Shown in pieces: positions 1-7,457 of a DNA stretch of 17,270 nucleotides; within the stretch, counting starts at the first letter, position 1, and every line of letters starts with the position of its first letter. The notes beneath the pieces were generated by a model, which saw only the letters and a list, made by a program, of their open reading frames with translations, did not search any database and had not been told where the DNA came from. The stretch is taken from NCBI GenBank assembly GCA_052389755.1, contig JBQTHP010000245.1:1-17270 (forward strand). Reading direction: 5' to 3'. Both the position numbers and the translations under genes were made by a program. Source of the stretch: JBQTHP01 sp052389755 (GTDB taxonomy: Bacteria > Pseudomonadota > Gammaproteobacteria > Steroidobacterales > Steroidobacteraceae).

Positions 1-72
1 GCTGCGCGTTGGTTGAATGAAGCGATGGCGAGTGCGCAACCGGCGCGTGCTGAAGGCCTTGCGGAAAGGTAG
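1..72 (+). CDS. 3' end of an unidentified protein (partial)
   Basis: Frame 1 is open from the window edge to a TAG at 70-72 and would encode the last 23 residues of a protein, ending QPARAEGLAER. The start is outside the window. The reading frame, its position just before a strong hairpin, and the convergent gene on the other side suggest a real gene end. The peptide is too short to assign to a family and the third-position GC is only moderate. I do not recognise it. Confidence 0.4.
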   Translation, partial: AARWLNEAMASAQPARAEGLAER

Positions 73-153
73 CGGACGCGGAGCGGCCCGGCAAACCGGG
101 CCGCGCCGTTTCGCTTGGGTCCGCGTGCAGGGTCTTCAGCGTGCGCCGGTTGC
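36..153. repeat. Large imperfect inverted repeat around the hairpin
   Basis: The left arm 36-58 and the reverse complement of 131-153 match at 20 of 23 positions (both begin GCAACCGGCGC and contain GCTGAAG). Inside them, GCGGAC near 72-77 pairs with GTCCGC at 119-124, and the 9-bp hairpin at 83-104 lies at the centre. The whole stretch could extrude as a cruciform or fold as one long RNA hairpin. The left arm overlaps the coding tail of the upstream gene. The function is unknown. Confidence 0.55.
83..104. terminator. GC-rich hairpin between convergent genes
   Basis: A perfect 9-bp stem (GCGGCCCGG, loop CAAA, CCGGGCCGC) lies 10 bp after the TAG at 70-72 and 75 bp past the end of the minus-strand TerC gene. 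On the plus strand it is followed after a few bases by only three Ts, so it is a weak match to an intrinsic terminator. It could serve both convergent genes. It is also the innermost part of a larger inverted repeat (36-153). Confidence 0.5.
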
Positions 154-179
154 CCGATCTCCAACTCTTCATCTTTCTC

Positions 180-926
180 TCAGCCTCCTGCTTCCGGATC
201 TTCTCTCCTGCGCCGGGAGTCTATGAGCGCGCGCAATCGAAGATTGATCATCTCCACGCCCACGGAGAACGCCATCGCAAAGTACAGATAGCCCTTCGGA
301 ATCTCGAAGTGGAAGCTTTCGGCGATGAGCGCGACGCCGACGAGGATGAGAAACGCGAGCGCCAGCACCTTGATCGTCGGATGCCGATCGACGAACTCCG
401 CGATGGAGCCCGAGAGCAGCATCATCACGAGGATCGCGATGACGATGGCCGTAACCATGATCGACAGCTGGTTCGCGAGCCCCACCGCCGTGAACACGGA
501 ATCGAGCGAGAACACGATGTCGATGAGCGCGATCTGCACGATGATCAGCGTGAAGCTCGCGTAGACCCGCGCCCGGCGCTGTTCAGCGGCGCCCTCGAGC
601 GTGTGGTGAATCTCGAGCACGCTCTTGGCGAGCAGGAACAGTCCGCCGATGAAGAGGATCAGATCGCGCCCCGACACCGACTGGGTGCCGATGTAGAACC
701 ACGGGTGCGTGAGCCGCGTGAGCCACACGATCGAGAAGAGCAGCGCGATGCGCGTGAGCATCGCCATGGCAAGCCCGCCGATCCGCGCGGCCTCCTGCCG
801 CTCCTTCGGCAGCCGGCTCACGAGGATCGAGATGAAGATGATGTTGTCGATCCCGAGAACGATCTCGAGGGCGGTCAGGGTCACGAACGCGACCCACGCC
901 TGCGGATCGGTGAGCAGCTCCATCAT
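180..926 (-). CDS. TerC-family integral membrane protein
   Basis: This 248-residue polytopic membrane protein belongs to the TerC/YgdQ-like family, whose members are implicated in metal ion (for example manganese) efflux or handling at the inner membrane. The sequence shows several hydrophobic segments and the two family acidic motifs: GIDNI near residues 25-29 and SLDSV in the middle of the protein. Those acidic residues lie in membrane helices and are thought to bind metal. The start is one of two tandem ATGs at 926/923. A GAGGAG Shine-Dalgarno lies about 11 nt upstream. The gene begins 29 bp after the secF stop on the same strand, so it may be cotranscribed with the sec genes, although a functional link is not evident. 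The exact substrate cannot be told from sequence. The family call is firm. Confidence 0.9.
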   Translation of the reverse strand: MMELLTDPQAWVAFVTLTALEIVLGIDNIIFISILVSRLPKERQEAARIGGLAMAMLTRIALLFSIVWLTRLTHPWFYIGTQSVSGRDLILFIGGLFLLAKSVLEIHHTLEGAAEQRRARVYASFTLIIVQIALIDIVFSLDSVFTAVGLANQLSIMVTAIVIAILVMMLLSGSIAEFVDRHPTIKVLALAFLILVGVALIAESFHFEIPKGYLYFAMAFSVGVEMINLRLRALIDSRRRREDPEAGG

Positions 927-955
927 CGGATCGGATGCTCCTCGGGCTTTCGCGC

Positions 956-1894
956 TTACGGCAGCGTATCGGCTGCAGTCTTCTTCTCGGATGGGAACAG
1001 GTCTTCGGACGTGAGCCCAAAGTCGAGCGCCAGCGCGCTCGCGACGAAGATCGAAGAAAAGTGCCCGAGGCCGACACCGACGAGCATGGCCGCTGCGAAC
1101 GGCTGCAGCACCGGGCCGCCGAGGACGTAGAGTGCGATCAGCACGATCAGCGTGCTGACGGCGGTCATCAGGGTTCTGGACAGCGTCTGATTGATCGCCT
1201 CGTCGAGGACCTGCGCCGGCTGCGCCCGCCGGTTCAGATGGAAGCGCTCACGTATGCGGTCGAAGATGACCACCTTGTCGTTCAGCGAGTAACCGACGAC
1301 CGCAAGGATCGCCGCGACGACCGACAGGTCGAACGACATGCCGGTGGCGGCGAAGAAGCCAAGCACGAGCACCGGGTCGTAGAGCGTCGCGATGATGGCA
1401 GCGAGCGACAACTTCCAGGTGTGGAAGCGGAACAAAACGTAGAGGAAGATCATCAGCATCGCGAAGAAGAAGGACCAGTAGGCGCTTTCCCGCAGCTCCG
1501 CGCCCACCTGAGGTCCGACGGCGTCGAGCCGGAGCACCTCGGCGCGAGGTTCGATGCGTTTCAGGAGCGACTCCACTTCCGCGCGCACACGCGCCCCCTC
1601 CTGACGGCCTTTCACCGGCGGCATCCGGATGACGACGTCCCGCGAGCTGCCGAAGTTCTGCGCCTGCGCCTCCTGAAGTCCCGACCGCGCGAGCTCCGAC
1701 CGTATCGCGTCGAGATCCGCGGTACCCGGGAAGGTCGCCTCGATCGTCACGCCACCGGTGAAATCGACAGCGAGGTTCAGCCCGCGGATCGCGACCCCGC
1801 CGAACGATGCCGTGATGAGAACGGCGGAAATCGCATAGGCCCACTTGCGTGTGCCCATGAACGGGATGTGTGTGCTTTTCTTGAAGAACTCCAT
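956..1894 (-). CDS. secF: Protein translocase subunit SecF
   Basis: SecF is the inner-membrane partner of SecD. The SecDF-YajC complex uses the proton gradient to pull exported proteins to the periplasmic side of SecYEG. The protein has 312 residues. An N-terminal membrane helix (about 17-36) is followed by the signature VDFTGG (43-48), a periplasmic P1 head region, and then a C-terminal bundle of helices. The conserved GYSLND...FDRIRE segment begins at 201. Residue 207, right after the conserved Asn-Asp, is Lys where I recall Ser/Thr in E. coli and other SecF proteins. The ATG at 1894 was chosen because MEFFKKS aligns with SecF N-termini; an upstream in-frame start would run into secD. The gap to secD is 17 bp. 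The ortholog call is secure. Confidence 0.97.
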   Translation of the reverse strand: MEFFKKSTHIPFMGTRKWAYAISAVLITASFGGVAIRGLNLAVDFTGGVTIEATFPGTADLDAIRSELARSGLQEAQAQNFGSSRDVVIRMPPVKGRQEGARVRAEVESLLKRIEPRAEVLRLDAVGPQVGAELRESAYWSFFFAMLMIFLYVLFRFHTWKLSLAAIIATLYDPVLVLGFFAATGMSFDLSVVAAILAVVGYSLNDKVVIFDRIRERFHLNRRAQPAQVLDEAINQTLSRTLMTAVSTLIVLIALYVLGGPVLQPFAAAMLVGVGLGHFSSIFVASALALDFGLTSEDLFPSEKKTAADTLP

Positions 1895-1911
1895 GTGATC
1901 CCCGTTCGGCG

Positions 1912-3780
1912 TCAGATCGGCAGCGCGCCGTGTTTGCGCCGGCCGCCGTACATCAAGGTCAGCAGGGCGCGGCTGCCCATGATCGCTGTGAACAGCGACG
2001 TCAGGATGCCCACGCAAAGTGTCACGGCGAAGCCGCGGATCGGACCCGTGCCGAACACCCACAGGACGATGCCGGCGATCAGCGTGGTGATGTTCGAGTC
2101 TGCAATGGCTGAGAAAGCCTTCTCGAAGCCCGCCTTGATTGCAGCCTGCGGCGATGTGCCCCGCCGCAGCTCCTCGCGGATGCGCTCGTAGATCAGTACG
2201 TTCGCGTCCACCGCCATACCGAGCGTGAGCACGATTCCGGCGATTCCCGGCAACGTCAGCGCCGCACGTATTGCGGACAGGAGCGCAACGAGCACCACGA
2301 GATTCGAGAGCAGCACGACGTTCGCGACCCAGCCGAATACGCGATAGTAAACCGCCATGAAGATGTAGACGCCGATCATGCCGATGATCAGCGCACGCAC
2401 GCCGCTCTCGATGTTGTCCTGCCCGAGGCTCGGCCCGATCGCCCGCTCCTCGACGAGGTCGAGCGGTGCTGCGAGCGCGCCGGCGCGAAGCAGAAGCGCC
2501 AGCTCCCGTGCTTCGCTCGAACTGAGCCCGGTGATCTGGAAATTGTTCGAGAAGATTCCGCGGATGGTCGCGAGGCTGATGACCTCCTCGTCCTTGACCG
2601 TGCGCTCGACCTTCTTGCCGCCGACCTCCACTGTCTCGCGATGCTGCTCGATGAATACCACCGCCATCGGGCGGCCGAGGTTCTGGCGGGTGGTCTTCAG
2701 CATCTCCTCGCCGCCGCGCGCATCGAGCTTCACCGATACGCCTGGCCCTTCATTGGTCGCGGCGGTGATGGCGTCGGTGAGCTGATCGCCCGTGACGATG
2801 ATGTCGCGCTTCAGCAGGACCGGCCGGCCGTCGCGATGGCGGTAGAGCTTCGATCCCAAGGGCGCGCGGCCGCGTTGCGCGGCTTCGTATGCGTTGTTCT
2901 GCACGTCCTCGAGACGGAACTCGAGCGTCGCCACCTTGCCGAGGATGTCCTTCACCTCCGCCGAGTTCTGCACGCCCGGCAGCTGCACGTTGATGCGATC
3001 GAGGCCTTGGCGCTGCACGATGGGCTCGGAGACGCCGAGCTCGTTGACGCGATTGCGCAGCGTCGTGATGTTCTGCTGGATGGCGAAATCCTGGCGCTCG
3101 CGGATCTGGGCCGGAGTCAGCGCGGCCGTCACGGCGCTGCCCGAGGCGACACTCTCTGTGGTGAACGTGAGATCGGGAAGCGCCTTCTGCAACGCATCGC
3201 GCACCGCATCGACGTTGCCGCTCGCGGGTACGAGCACGCGCACTCCGTTCGGGCGCGCGCTATCCACCGCGACGGTGGTGACGTCGCCGAAAGGCAGCTT
3301 GTCCCGGTTCAGTGTACGGCGGATGTCCTGCTCATAGCCTTCGAGCAACTGACCGACAGCGCCCTCTACGTCCACCTCGTAGAGGAGGTAGAGACCGCCG
3401 CGAAGATCGAGACCGAGCGGCATGGGCCGCAAACCGATCTTTCTCAACAGCGCCGGCGCACGCGGCGCGAAAGACAGAGCAGAAACGTATTCGTCCTCGA
3501 AGGCCTCGTTGATCGCGTCCCGCGCCTTCAGCTGCTCCGGCACGCTCGGAAAGCGCACCATCAACCGGCCGTTGTCGACGTATCCGTGTGTAAAGGTGAC
3601 GCCGTGCTCCTTGAGGAACTTTTCGATGGACGCCTGCGCGGCCGCATCCACTGCCGCGCGATCCTTGCGCGCGATCTGCAGCGCGGGATCCTCGCCGAAG
3701 AAGTTCGGCAGGGCGAACAGCAGCGAGGCGACGAGTACGAGGCAGACGAGGATGTATTTCCAGCGGGCGTATTCGAGCAT
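1912..3780 (-). CDS. secD: Protein translocase subunit SecD
   Basis: SecD is the larger subunit of the SecDF-YajC complex, which drives late steps of preprotein export with the proton motive force. The 622 residues are close to the roughly 615 of the E. coli protein. The sequence shows an N-terminal membrane helix (about 8-26), the LGLDLRGG motif (122-129), a long periplasmic P1 domain including the LRNRVNELGVSEP segment, and a C-terminal membrane bundle with GMAVDANVLIYERIREE. The ATG at 3780 gives an N-terminus (MLEYARWKY) typical of SecD. A longer in-frame extension to 3837 would overlap yajC and is rejected. It lies 16 bp downstream of yajC and 17 bp upstream of secF, which implies one transcript. 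Confidence 0.98.
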   Translation of the reverse strand: MLEYARWKYILVCLVLVASLLFALPNFFGEDPALQIARKDRAAVDAAAQASIEKFLKEHGVTFTHGYVDNGRLMVRFPSVPEQLKARDAINEAFEDEYVSALSFAPRAPALLRKIGLRPMPLGLDLRGGLYLLYEVDVEGAVGQLLEGYEQDIRRTLNRDKLPFGDVTTVAVDSARPNGVRVLVPASGNVDAVRDALQKALPDLTFTTESVASGSAVTAALTPAQIRERQDFAIQQNITTLRNRVNELGVSEPIVQRQGLDRINVQLPGVQNSAEVKDILGKVATLEFRLEDVQNNAYEAAQRGRAPLGSKLYRHRDGRPVLLKRDIIVTGDQLTDAITAATNEGPGVSVKLDARGGEEMLKTTRQNLGRPMAVVFIEQHRETVEVGGKKVERTVKDEEVISLATIRGIFSNNFQITGLSSSEARELALLLRAGALAAPLDLVEERAIGPSLGQDNIESGVRALIIGMIGVYIFMAVYYRVFGWVANVVLLSNLVVLVALLSAIRAALTLPGIAGIVLTLGMAVDANVLIYERIREELRRGTSPQAAIKAGFEKAFSAIADSNITTLIAGIVLWVFGTGPIRGFAVTLCVGILTSLFTAIMGSRALLTLMYGGRRKHGALPI

Positions 3781-3796
3781 GTCGGATCCGTCAGGG

Positions 3797-4126
3797 CTAG
3801 GCGCTCTTGAGCGTGCCCTTCGGCATGAGCGAGGCAACCTGGAACTTCTGCACCTTGATGCGCACGCCGTCCGCGATCTCGAGCGTGACGAACGTGTCGC
3901 CCACTTCCGCGATGCGGCCGAGGATGCCGCCCGTCGTCACGACCTCATCTCCGGCCGCGAGCTTCGAGACGAGCGCCTGGTGCTCCTTCGCTTTTTTCTG
4001 CTGAGGGCGGATCAGGAGGAAATAGAAGATGACGATGAAGGCCACCATCATCAGCAGGGGCGCGAACTGGCCGCCCGGCGATGCGCCGGAGCCCTGCGCC
4101 CACGCTTCAGGGATCAGAAAGTTCAT
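3797..4126 (-). CDS. yajC: Sec translocon accessory protein YajC
   Basis: YajC is a small inner-membrane protein that copurifies with SecDF. The sequence is 109 residues, the usual length, with one hydrophobic segment (about 21-39) ending in FLLIRPQQKKAKEHQ, the family hallmark. A soluble domain with GDEVVTTGGILGRI follows. The ATG at 4126 gives MNFLIPEAWAQ, a typical YajC N-terminus, and has an AAGG-type ribosome site about 7 nt upstream. It is encoded between tgt and secD, its standard place in Proteobacteria. A GC-rich palindromic repeat lies between it and tgt and could tune its expression relative to queA-tgt. Confidence 0.97.
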   Translation of the reverse strand: MNFLIPEAWAQGSGASPGGQFAPLLMMVAFIVIFYFLLIRPQQKKAKEHQALVSKLAAGDEVVTTGGILGRIAEVGDTFVTLEIADGVRIKVQKFQVASLMPKGTLKSA

Positions 4127-4160
4127 GAGGCACCTTGAGAGCTTGACCATACTCGCGATG

Positions 4161-4220
4161 CCCCTCACCCCAACCCTCTCCCCGCGTGCGGGGAGAGGGT
4201 GCCGGAGGCGGGTGAGGGGG
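4161..4220. repeat. GC-rich palindromic intergenic repeat (REP-like)
   Basis: A 60-bp nested palindrome fills the gap between tgt and yajC. The outer arms are CCCCTCACCC (from 4161) and GGGTGAGGGG (ending 4219-4220). The inner stem pairs ACCCTCTCCCCG (4173-4184) with CGGGGAGAGGGT (4189-4200) around a CGTG loop. I recall elements with these CCCTCACCCC/CTCTCCCC arms as common intergenic repeats in many proteobacterial genomes. In the transcript it would form a very stable hairpin without a U-tract, so it could stall polymerase or protect RNA from 3' decay inside the operon. Confidence 0.8.
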
Positions 4221-4251
4221 CGGCGCGAAGCGCGGCATTATGCCATAGCGA

Positions 4252-5376
4252 TCATGGGGCTCCCGTCCCGTCTCGCCGGGCCGCGAGATACTCCGCGGCG
4301 AAGGCCGCGAGCCGGCCTGCGTGCAACGCATCGCGCAGCGTACGCATCAGCTCGAGGTAGAAGTGCAGGTTGTGGATCGTGTTGAGCCGCGCGCCGAGGA
4401 TCTCGTTGCAGCGGTCGAGGTGACGCAGATATGCGCGCGAATAATGCCGGCACGTGTAGCACGCGCACGTCGGGTCGATGGGGCCGAGGTCGCCCTGATG
4501 AACGCTGTTGCGGATGTTGATGACGCCGCTTGCCGTGAACAGGTGCCCGTTGCGCGCGTGCCGCGTCGGAATCACGCAGTCGAACATGTCGATGCCGCGG
4601 GCGACCGCGGCCACGATGTCCTCCGGAAAGCCGACGCCCATGAGATAACGCGGTCGTCCCGGGGGCATGTGCGGCACGAGCGTCTCGAGCACGCGCAGCC
4701 GCTCCTCTTCGGATTCGCCGACCGCGAGCCCGCCGACGGCGAAGCCCGGCCAGTCGAGCCTCAACAGGGCTTCGAGCGAGGCGAGCCGCAACTCGCCGTG
4801 CATGCCGCCCTGGACGATGCCGAAGAGGCCGCCGGGCGGCGCCTCACGGTAGTAGTGCGAGTGACTTCGCGCCGCCCAGCGCATCGAGCGCTCCATCGAC
4901 TCGCGGGCGACGCGCTCGCTCGCCGGATACGGTGTGCAGTCATCGAGCGCCATCGCGATGTCCGCGCGCAGCGCGAGCTGGACGTCCATCGAGTCCTCGG
5001 GCGTCAGGCGCACTTCGCTGCCATCCACGGGCGAGCGGAAACGCACGCCCTCTTCCGTGATCTTGCGAAGGCTCTTCAGGCTGAACACCTGAAAGCCGCC
5101 CGAGTCGGTGAGGAGCGGGCGCTGCCAGTGCATGAATCCATGCAGTCCGCCATGGGCGGCCACGATCGTCGCGCCCGGCCGCAGCATGAGATGAAAGGTG
5201 TTGCTGAGCACGATGTCAGCGCCGAGCGTTTCGAGCTCCTCGGGCGTCATGGTCTTCACCGTGCCGTAGGTGCCGACCGGCATGAACGCCGGCGTCGCGA
5301 CGACTCCGTGCGCCGTCGTGAGCCGGCCGGTGCGCGCTGCGCCGTCGGTCGCCAGAATCTCGAACTCCGGTCTCAT
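4252..5376 (-). CDS. tgt: Queuine tRNA-ribosyltransferase (tRNA-guanine transglycosylase)
   Basis: Tgt swaps guanine-34 for preQ1 in the anticodon of tRNAs for Asp, Asn, His and Tyr, the first tRNA-level step to queuosine. The 374-residue protein shows DSGGFQVFSL with the general-base Asp91, the substrate-binding GGLAVGE (215-221), the FDCVIPTRHARNG segment with the nucleophile Asp266, and a zinc site of Cys304, Cys306, Cys309 and His335. All match E. coli Tgt with an offset of about two residues. The ATG at 5376 overlaps the queA stop as ATGA, so the two are translationally coupled. That overlap and the MRPEFE N-terminus fix the start against a longer in-frame extension. Confidence 0.98.
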   Translation of the reverse strand: MRPEFEILATDGAARTGRLTTAHGVVATPAFMPVGTYGTVKTMTPEELETLGADIVLSNTFHLMLRPGATIVAAHGGLHGFMHWQRPLLTDSGGFQVFSLKSLRKITEEGVRFRSPVDGSEVRLTPEDSMDVQLALRADIAMALDDCTPYPASERVARESMERSMRWAARSHSHYYREAPPGGLFGIVQGGMHGELRLASLEALLRLDWPGFAVGGLAVGESEEERLRVLETLVPHMPPGRPRYLMGVGFPEDIVAAVARGIDMFDCVIPTRHARNGHLFTASGVINIRNSVHQGDLGPIDPTCACYTCRHYSRAYLRHLDRCNEILGARLNTIHNLHFYLELMRTLRDALHAGRLAAFAAEYLAARRDGTGAP

Positions 5377-6398
5377 GAGCCTCGCGCCGCCGTGATCAGC
5401 ATGGCATCGCCGTAACTGAAGAGGCGGTAACGGTTGCGCACGGCGTGATGGTACGCATTCAGCACGCGCTCGCGGCCGGCAAACGCGCATACGAGCATCA
5501 GAAGCGTCGATTCCGGCAGATGAAAATTGGTGAGCAGCGCGTCGATCACCCGAAACGGGAATCCGGGGCGGATGAAAAGATCCGTGTCGCCGCTGAACGG
5601 CTGCAGCTCGCCGCTCAGCGCCGCCGTTTCGAGCGCCCGGGCGACGGTGGTACCGACGGCGACGATCCGTCCCCCGGCCTCGCGAGCGCGCGCCACCGCG
5701 TCGCAGGCCTGTGCGTTCACTCTGACCGCTTCAGCGTGCATCACGTGCGCGTCGATGTCGTCGACGCGCAGCGGCTGGAACGTTCCCGCGCCCACGTGCA
5801 GCGTGATGAAGGCGCGCGCCACCCCTCGCTTCGCGAGCGCCTCGGTAAGCGCCGCGTCGAAATGCAGGCTCGCCGTCGGTGCCGCGACCGCGCCGCTGTG
5901 GGAAGCGAAAATACTCTGGTATCGCTCACGGTCGTCGTCCGTCGGCGCGCGTCGGATGTAGGGCGGCAGCGGTACCTCGCCCCAGCGCTCGAAGAACGGC
6001 AGCGGCGCCTCCGGAGTCTCGACGATCCAGAGATCGTCGCGGCGCTCGAGCGCGCGCACGGTTCCGCCGCTGGTTGCGATCTCGAGGCCCGCGCGGATCG
6101 GCTTGCTCGCGCGCATCTGCACCAGCGCGCGGTTCGATCCCAGGGCGCGCTCCAGCAGGATCTCGACGTGGCCTCCGGTCGCCTTCGCGCCGGTGAGTCG
6201 CGCCGGAACGACGCGCGTGTCGTTGAAGACGAGCAGGTCTCCCGGGGCGAGCAACTGCGGCAGATCGCGCATCACGCGATCCGCGAGCGCGCCGCTCGCA
6301 CGATCGAGCACGAGCAGGTGGCTCGCGGAGCGCTCGGCGAGCGGGCTCTGCGCGATCAGCTCTTCGGGAAGGTCGTAGTCGAAGTCGGTGCGATGCAC
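5373..6398 (-). CDS. queA: S-adenosylmethionine:tRNA ribosyltransferase-isomerase
   Basis: QueA transfers and isomerises the ribosyl part of S-adenosylmethionine onto preQ1-34 of tRNA to make epoxyqueuosine, directly after the Tgt step. The 341-residue sequence shows the N-terminal TDFDYDLPEELIAQ, the LLVFNDTRVVPARL block, GGHVEILLE, and the C-terminal TNFHLPESTLLMLVCAFAG, all family signatures. The start is a GTG at 6398, which aligns with known QueA N-termini; there is no strong ribosome site. The 9-bp repeat structure (6413-6537) lies immediately upstream, so any queA promoter must lie in or across it unless transcription comes from the PDZ gene. The last codons overlap tgt by 4 bp. Confidence 0.97.
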   Translation of the reverse strand: MHRTDFDYDLPEELIAQSPLAERSASHLLVLDRASGALADRVMRDLPQLLAPGDLLVFNDTRVVPARLTGAKATGGHVEILLERALGSNRALVQMRASKPIRAGLEIATSGGTVRALERRDDLWIVETPEAPLPFFERWGEVPLPPYIRRAPTDDDRERYQSIFASHSGAVAAPTASLHFDAALTEALAKRGVARAFITLHVGAGTFQPLRVDDIDAHVMHAEAVRVNAQACDAVARAREAGGRIVAVGTTVARALETAALSGELQPFSGDTDLFIRPGFPFRVIDALLTNFHLPESTLLMLVCAFAGRERVLNAYHHAVRNRYRLFSYGDAMLITAARGS

Positions 6399-6412
6399 CG
6401 GCGGATAGTAGG

Positions 6413-6537
6413 CTCAGACGACCCAGACGACTAAGACGTCTCAGACGGCCAGAGGAAGAGCGCTTCGCCAGGCGCTTGCAGTAACCCTCTTGCCGTCTTG
6501 GACGTCTGGGACGTCTGAGTCGTCTTAGTCGTCCAGG
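6413..6537. repeat. Two opposed arrays of 9-bp AGACG repeats forming a long inverted repeat
   Basis: Four direct 9-bp units lie at 6413-6448: CTCAGACGA, CCCAGACGA, CTAAGACGT, CTCAGACGG. Five units in the opposite orientation lie at 6493-6537 (plus-strand reading CCGTCTTGG, ACGTCTGGG, ACGTCTGAG, TCGTCTTAG and a degenerate TCGTCCAGG). The 44-bp spacer continues the pairing: CCAGAGG at 6449-6455 nearly complements CCTCTTG at 6486-6492. The spacer also holds an inner stem of AGCGC (6459-6463) and GCGCT (6472-6476). The core AGACG is kept in nearly every unit while flanking positions vary. The right array overlaps the last codons and stop of the PDZ gene. The same unit family recurs at 16733-16764. 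No T-tract follows, so it is not a classical terminator. Confidence 0.85.
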
Positions 6538-7433
6538 CTCGCTCTCCGGGGGCCGGCCTCCGGCAGCGCCACTTCGAGGTCGAGCGGCTTCTTCTGCCGC
6601 ATCACCCGCAGCTTCACTTTCTCGCCCGGCTGATACGAGCGCAGGATGCGCGTCGCGTGGGAGCCGCTCTTCGGCTCACGACCGTCCACCGCGACGATCA
6701 CGTCGCCGTCCTCGAGCTTGAACGTTTTGCTTTCGGGGGCTCGCACCACGAGCACGCCCTTCTCGGTGCCGAAATACTGGCCGAGTTTCGGCGTGAGCGT
6801 CGCGAGCTCCATGCCCGAGAGCTCGCTCCGCAGCGCATGCATGAATTCGAGGTGCTCGCTGGGCCCGAACGCGATCTCGGGCGCCATCGCAATCTCCGGC
6901 AGGGGCATCGGCATGGGCAGGCCACGCATCGCAAGCGCGCCGTGCATCGCCGAGCGCGCGACGACATCGATGTCCTGTGGCTTGCCGTCGCGCAGTATGC
7001 GGAGCTTCACTTTGCTGTCGGGCTCGGCCTCGCGGATGCGCCGCGTGAGCTCGCGCACGGTGTTGTCGCTGCCCTTCAGATCCTTGCCGTTGAGCGCGAC
7101 GATCACGTCGCCTCGTCGGATACCGGCCTCGGCCGCTGGGCCGCCGGGGCTCACCTCCTGCACCCGCGCACCATCCTTGCCGCTCGCGGGGTCGAGCTGC
7201 ACGCCGATGATCGCGCGGCGCCGCCCGTCGCCGAATGCCACGAAACGATCGAAGAACGGCGCGCCGAGCTCCGTCGAAAGCTCCGCAACCTCCTGCGCCG
7301 CTGCTTCGAGACGCTCGCGGGCGGCCTGCAGGCGCTGCTCGATCTCTTCGGGCGAGCGCTTCTCCTGCTTCTCCTCGCCATGGACCTGCATGGCCGCCAG
7401 CGCCGCCAACAACAACACGACCGATCTATTCAT
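6525..7433 (-). CDS. Secreted double-PDZ-domain protein
   Basis: The 302-residue protein has a short hydrophobic signal-like N-terminus (1-19) and then a charged helical, probably coiled-coil stretch (about 27-56). The first PDZ domain is at about 75-158, with IIGVQL and the ligand-loop region SPGGPAAEAGIRRGDVIVALNG. A Met/Pro-rich linker (GLPMPMPLPEIAM, 171-183) leads to a second PDZ domain (about 205-290). There is no protease domain (no Ser-His-Asp trypsin core), so it is not DegP/DegS. PDZ domains bind protein C-termini or loops, and a periplasmic role is inferred. It starts at an ATG with a GGAAGG ribosome site 8 nt upstream, 24 bp after the anti-sigma-like gene, and so belongs to the sigma operon. 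Its final Leu-Asp-Asp and TAA stop lie inside a 9-bp repeat unit. Confidence 0.85.
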   Translation of the reverse strand: MNRSVVLLLAALAAMQVHGEEKQEKRSPEEIEQRLQAARERLEAAAQEVAELSTELGAPFFDRFVAFGDGRRRAIIGVQLDPASGKDGARVQEVSPGGPAAEAGIRRGDVIVALNGKDLKGSDNTVRELTRRIREAEPDSKVKLRILRDGKPQDIDVVARSAMHGALAMRGLPMPMPLPEIAMAPEIAFGPSEHLEFMHALRSELSGMELATLTPKLGQYFGTEKGVLVVRAPESKTFKLEDGDVIVAVDGREPKSGSHATRILRSYQPGEKVKLRVMRQKKPLDLEVALPEAGPRRASLDD

Positions 7434-7457
7434 CGCTTTGACCTTCCCGTAACAGAT

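Noticed and set aside
141..1130. Long plus-strand frame opposite TerC and the secF end
   Set aside because: Its product is a highly charged Asp/Glu/Arg/His string typical of antisense reading of membrane-protein genes. The frames at 935-2191 and 2641-3810 are rejected for the same reason.
6413..6537. CRISPR array
   Set aside because: The units are 9 bp, contiguous and in two orientations, with no unique spacers of 30 bp or so and no cas genes nearby.
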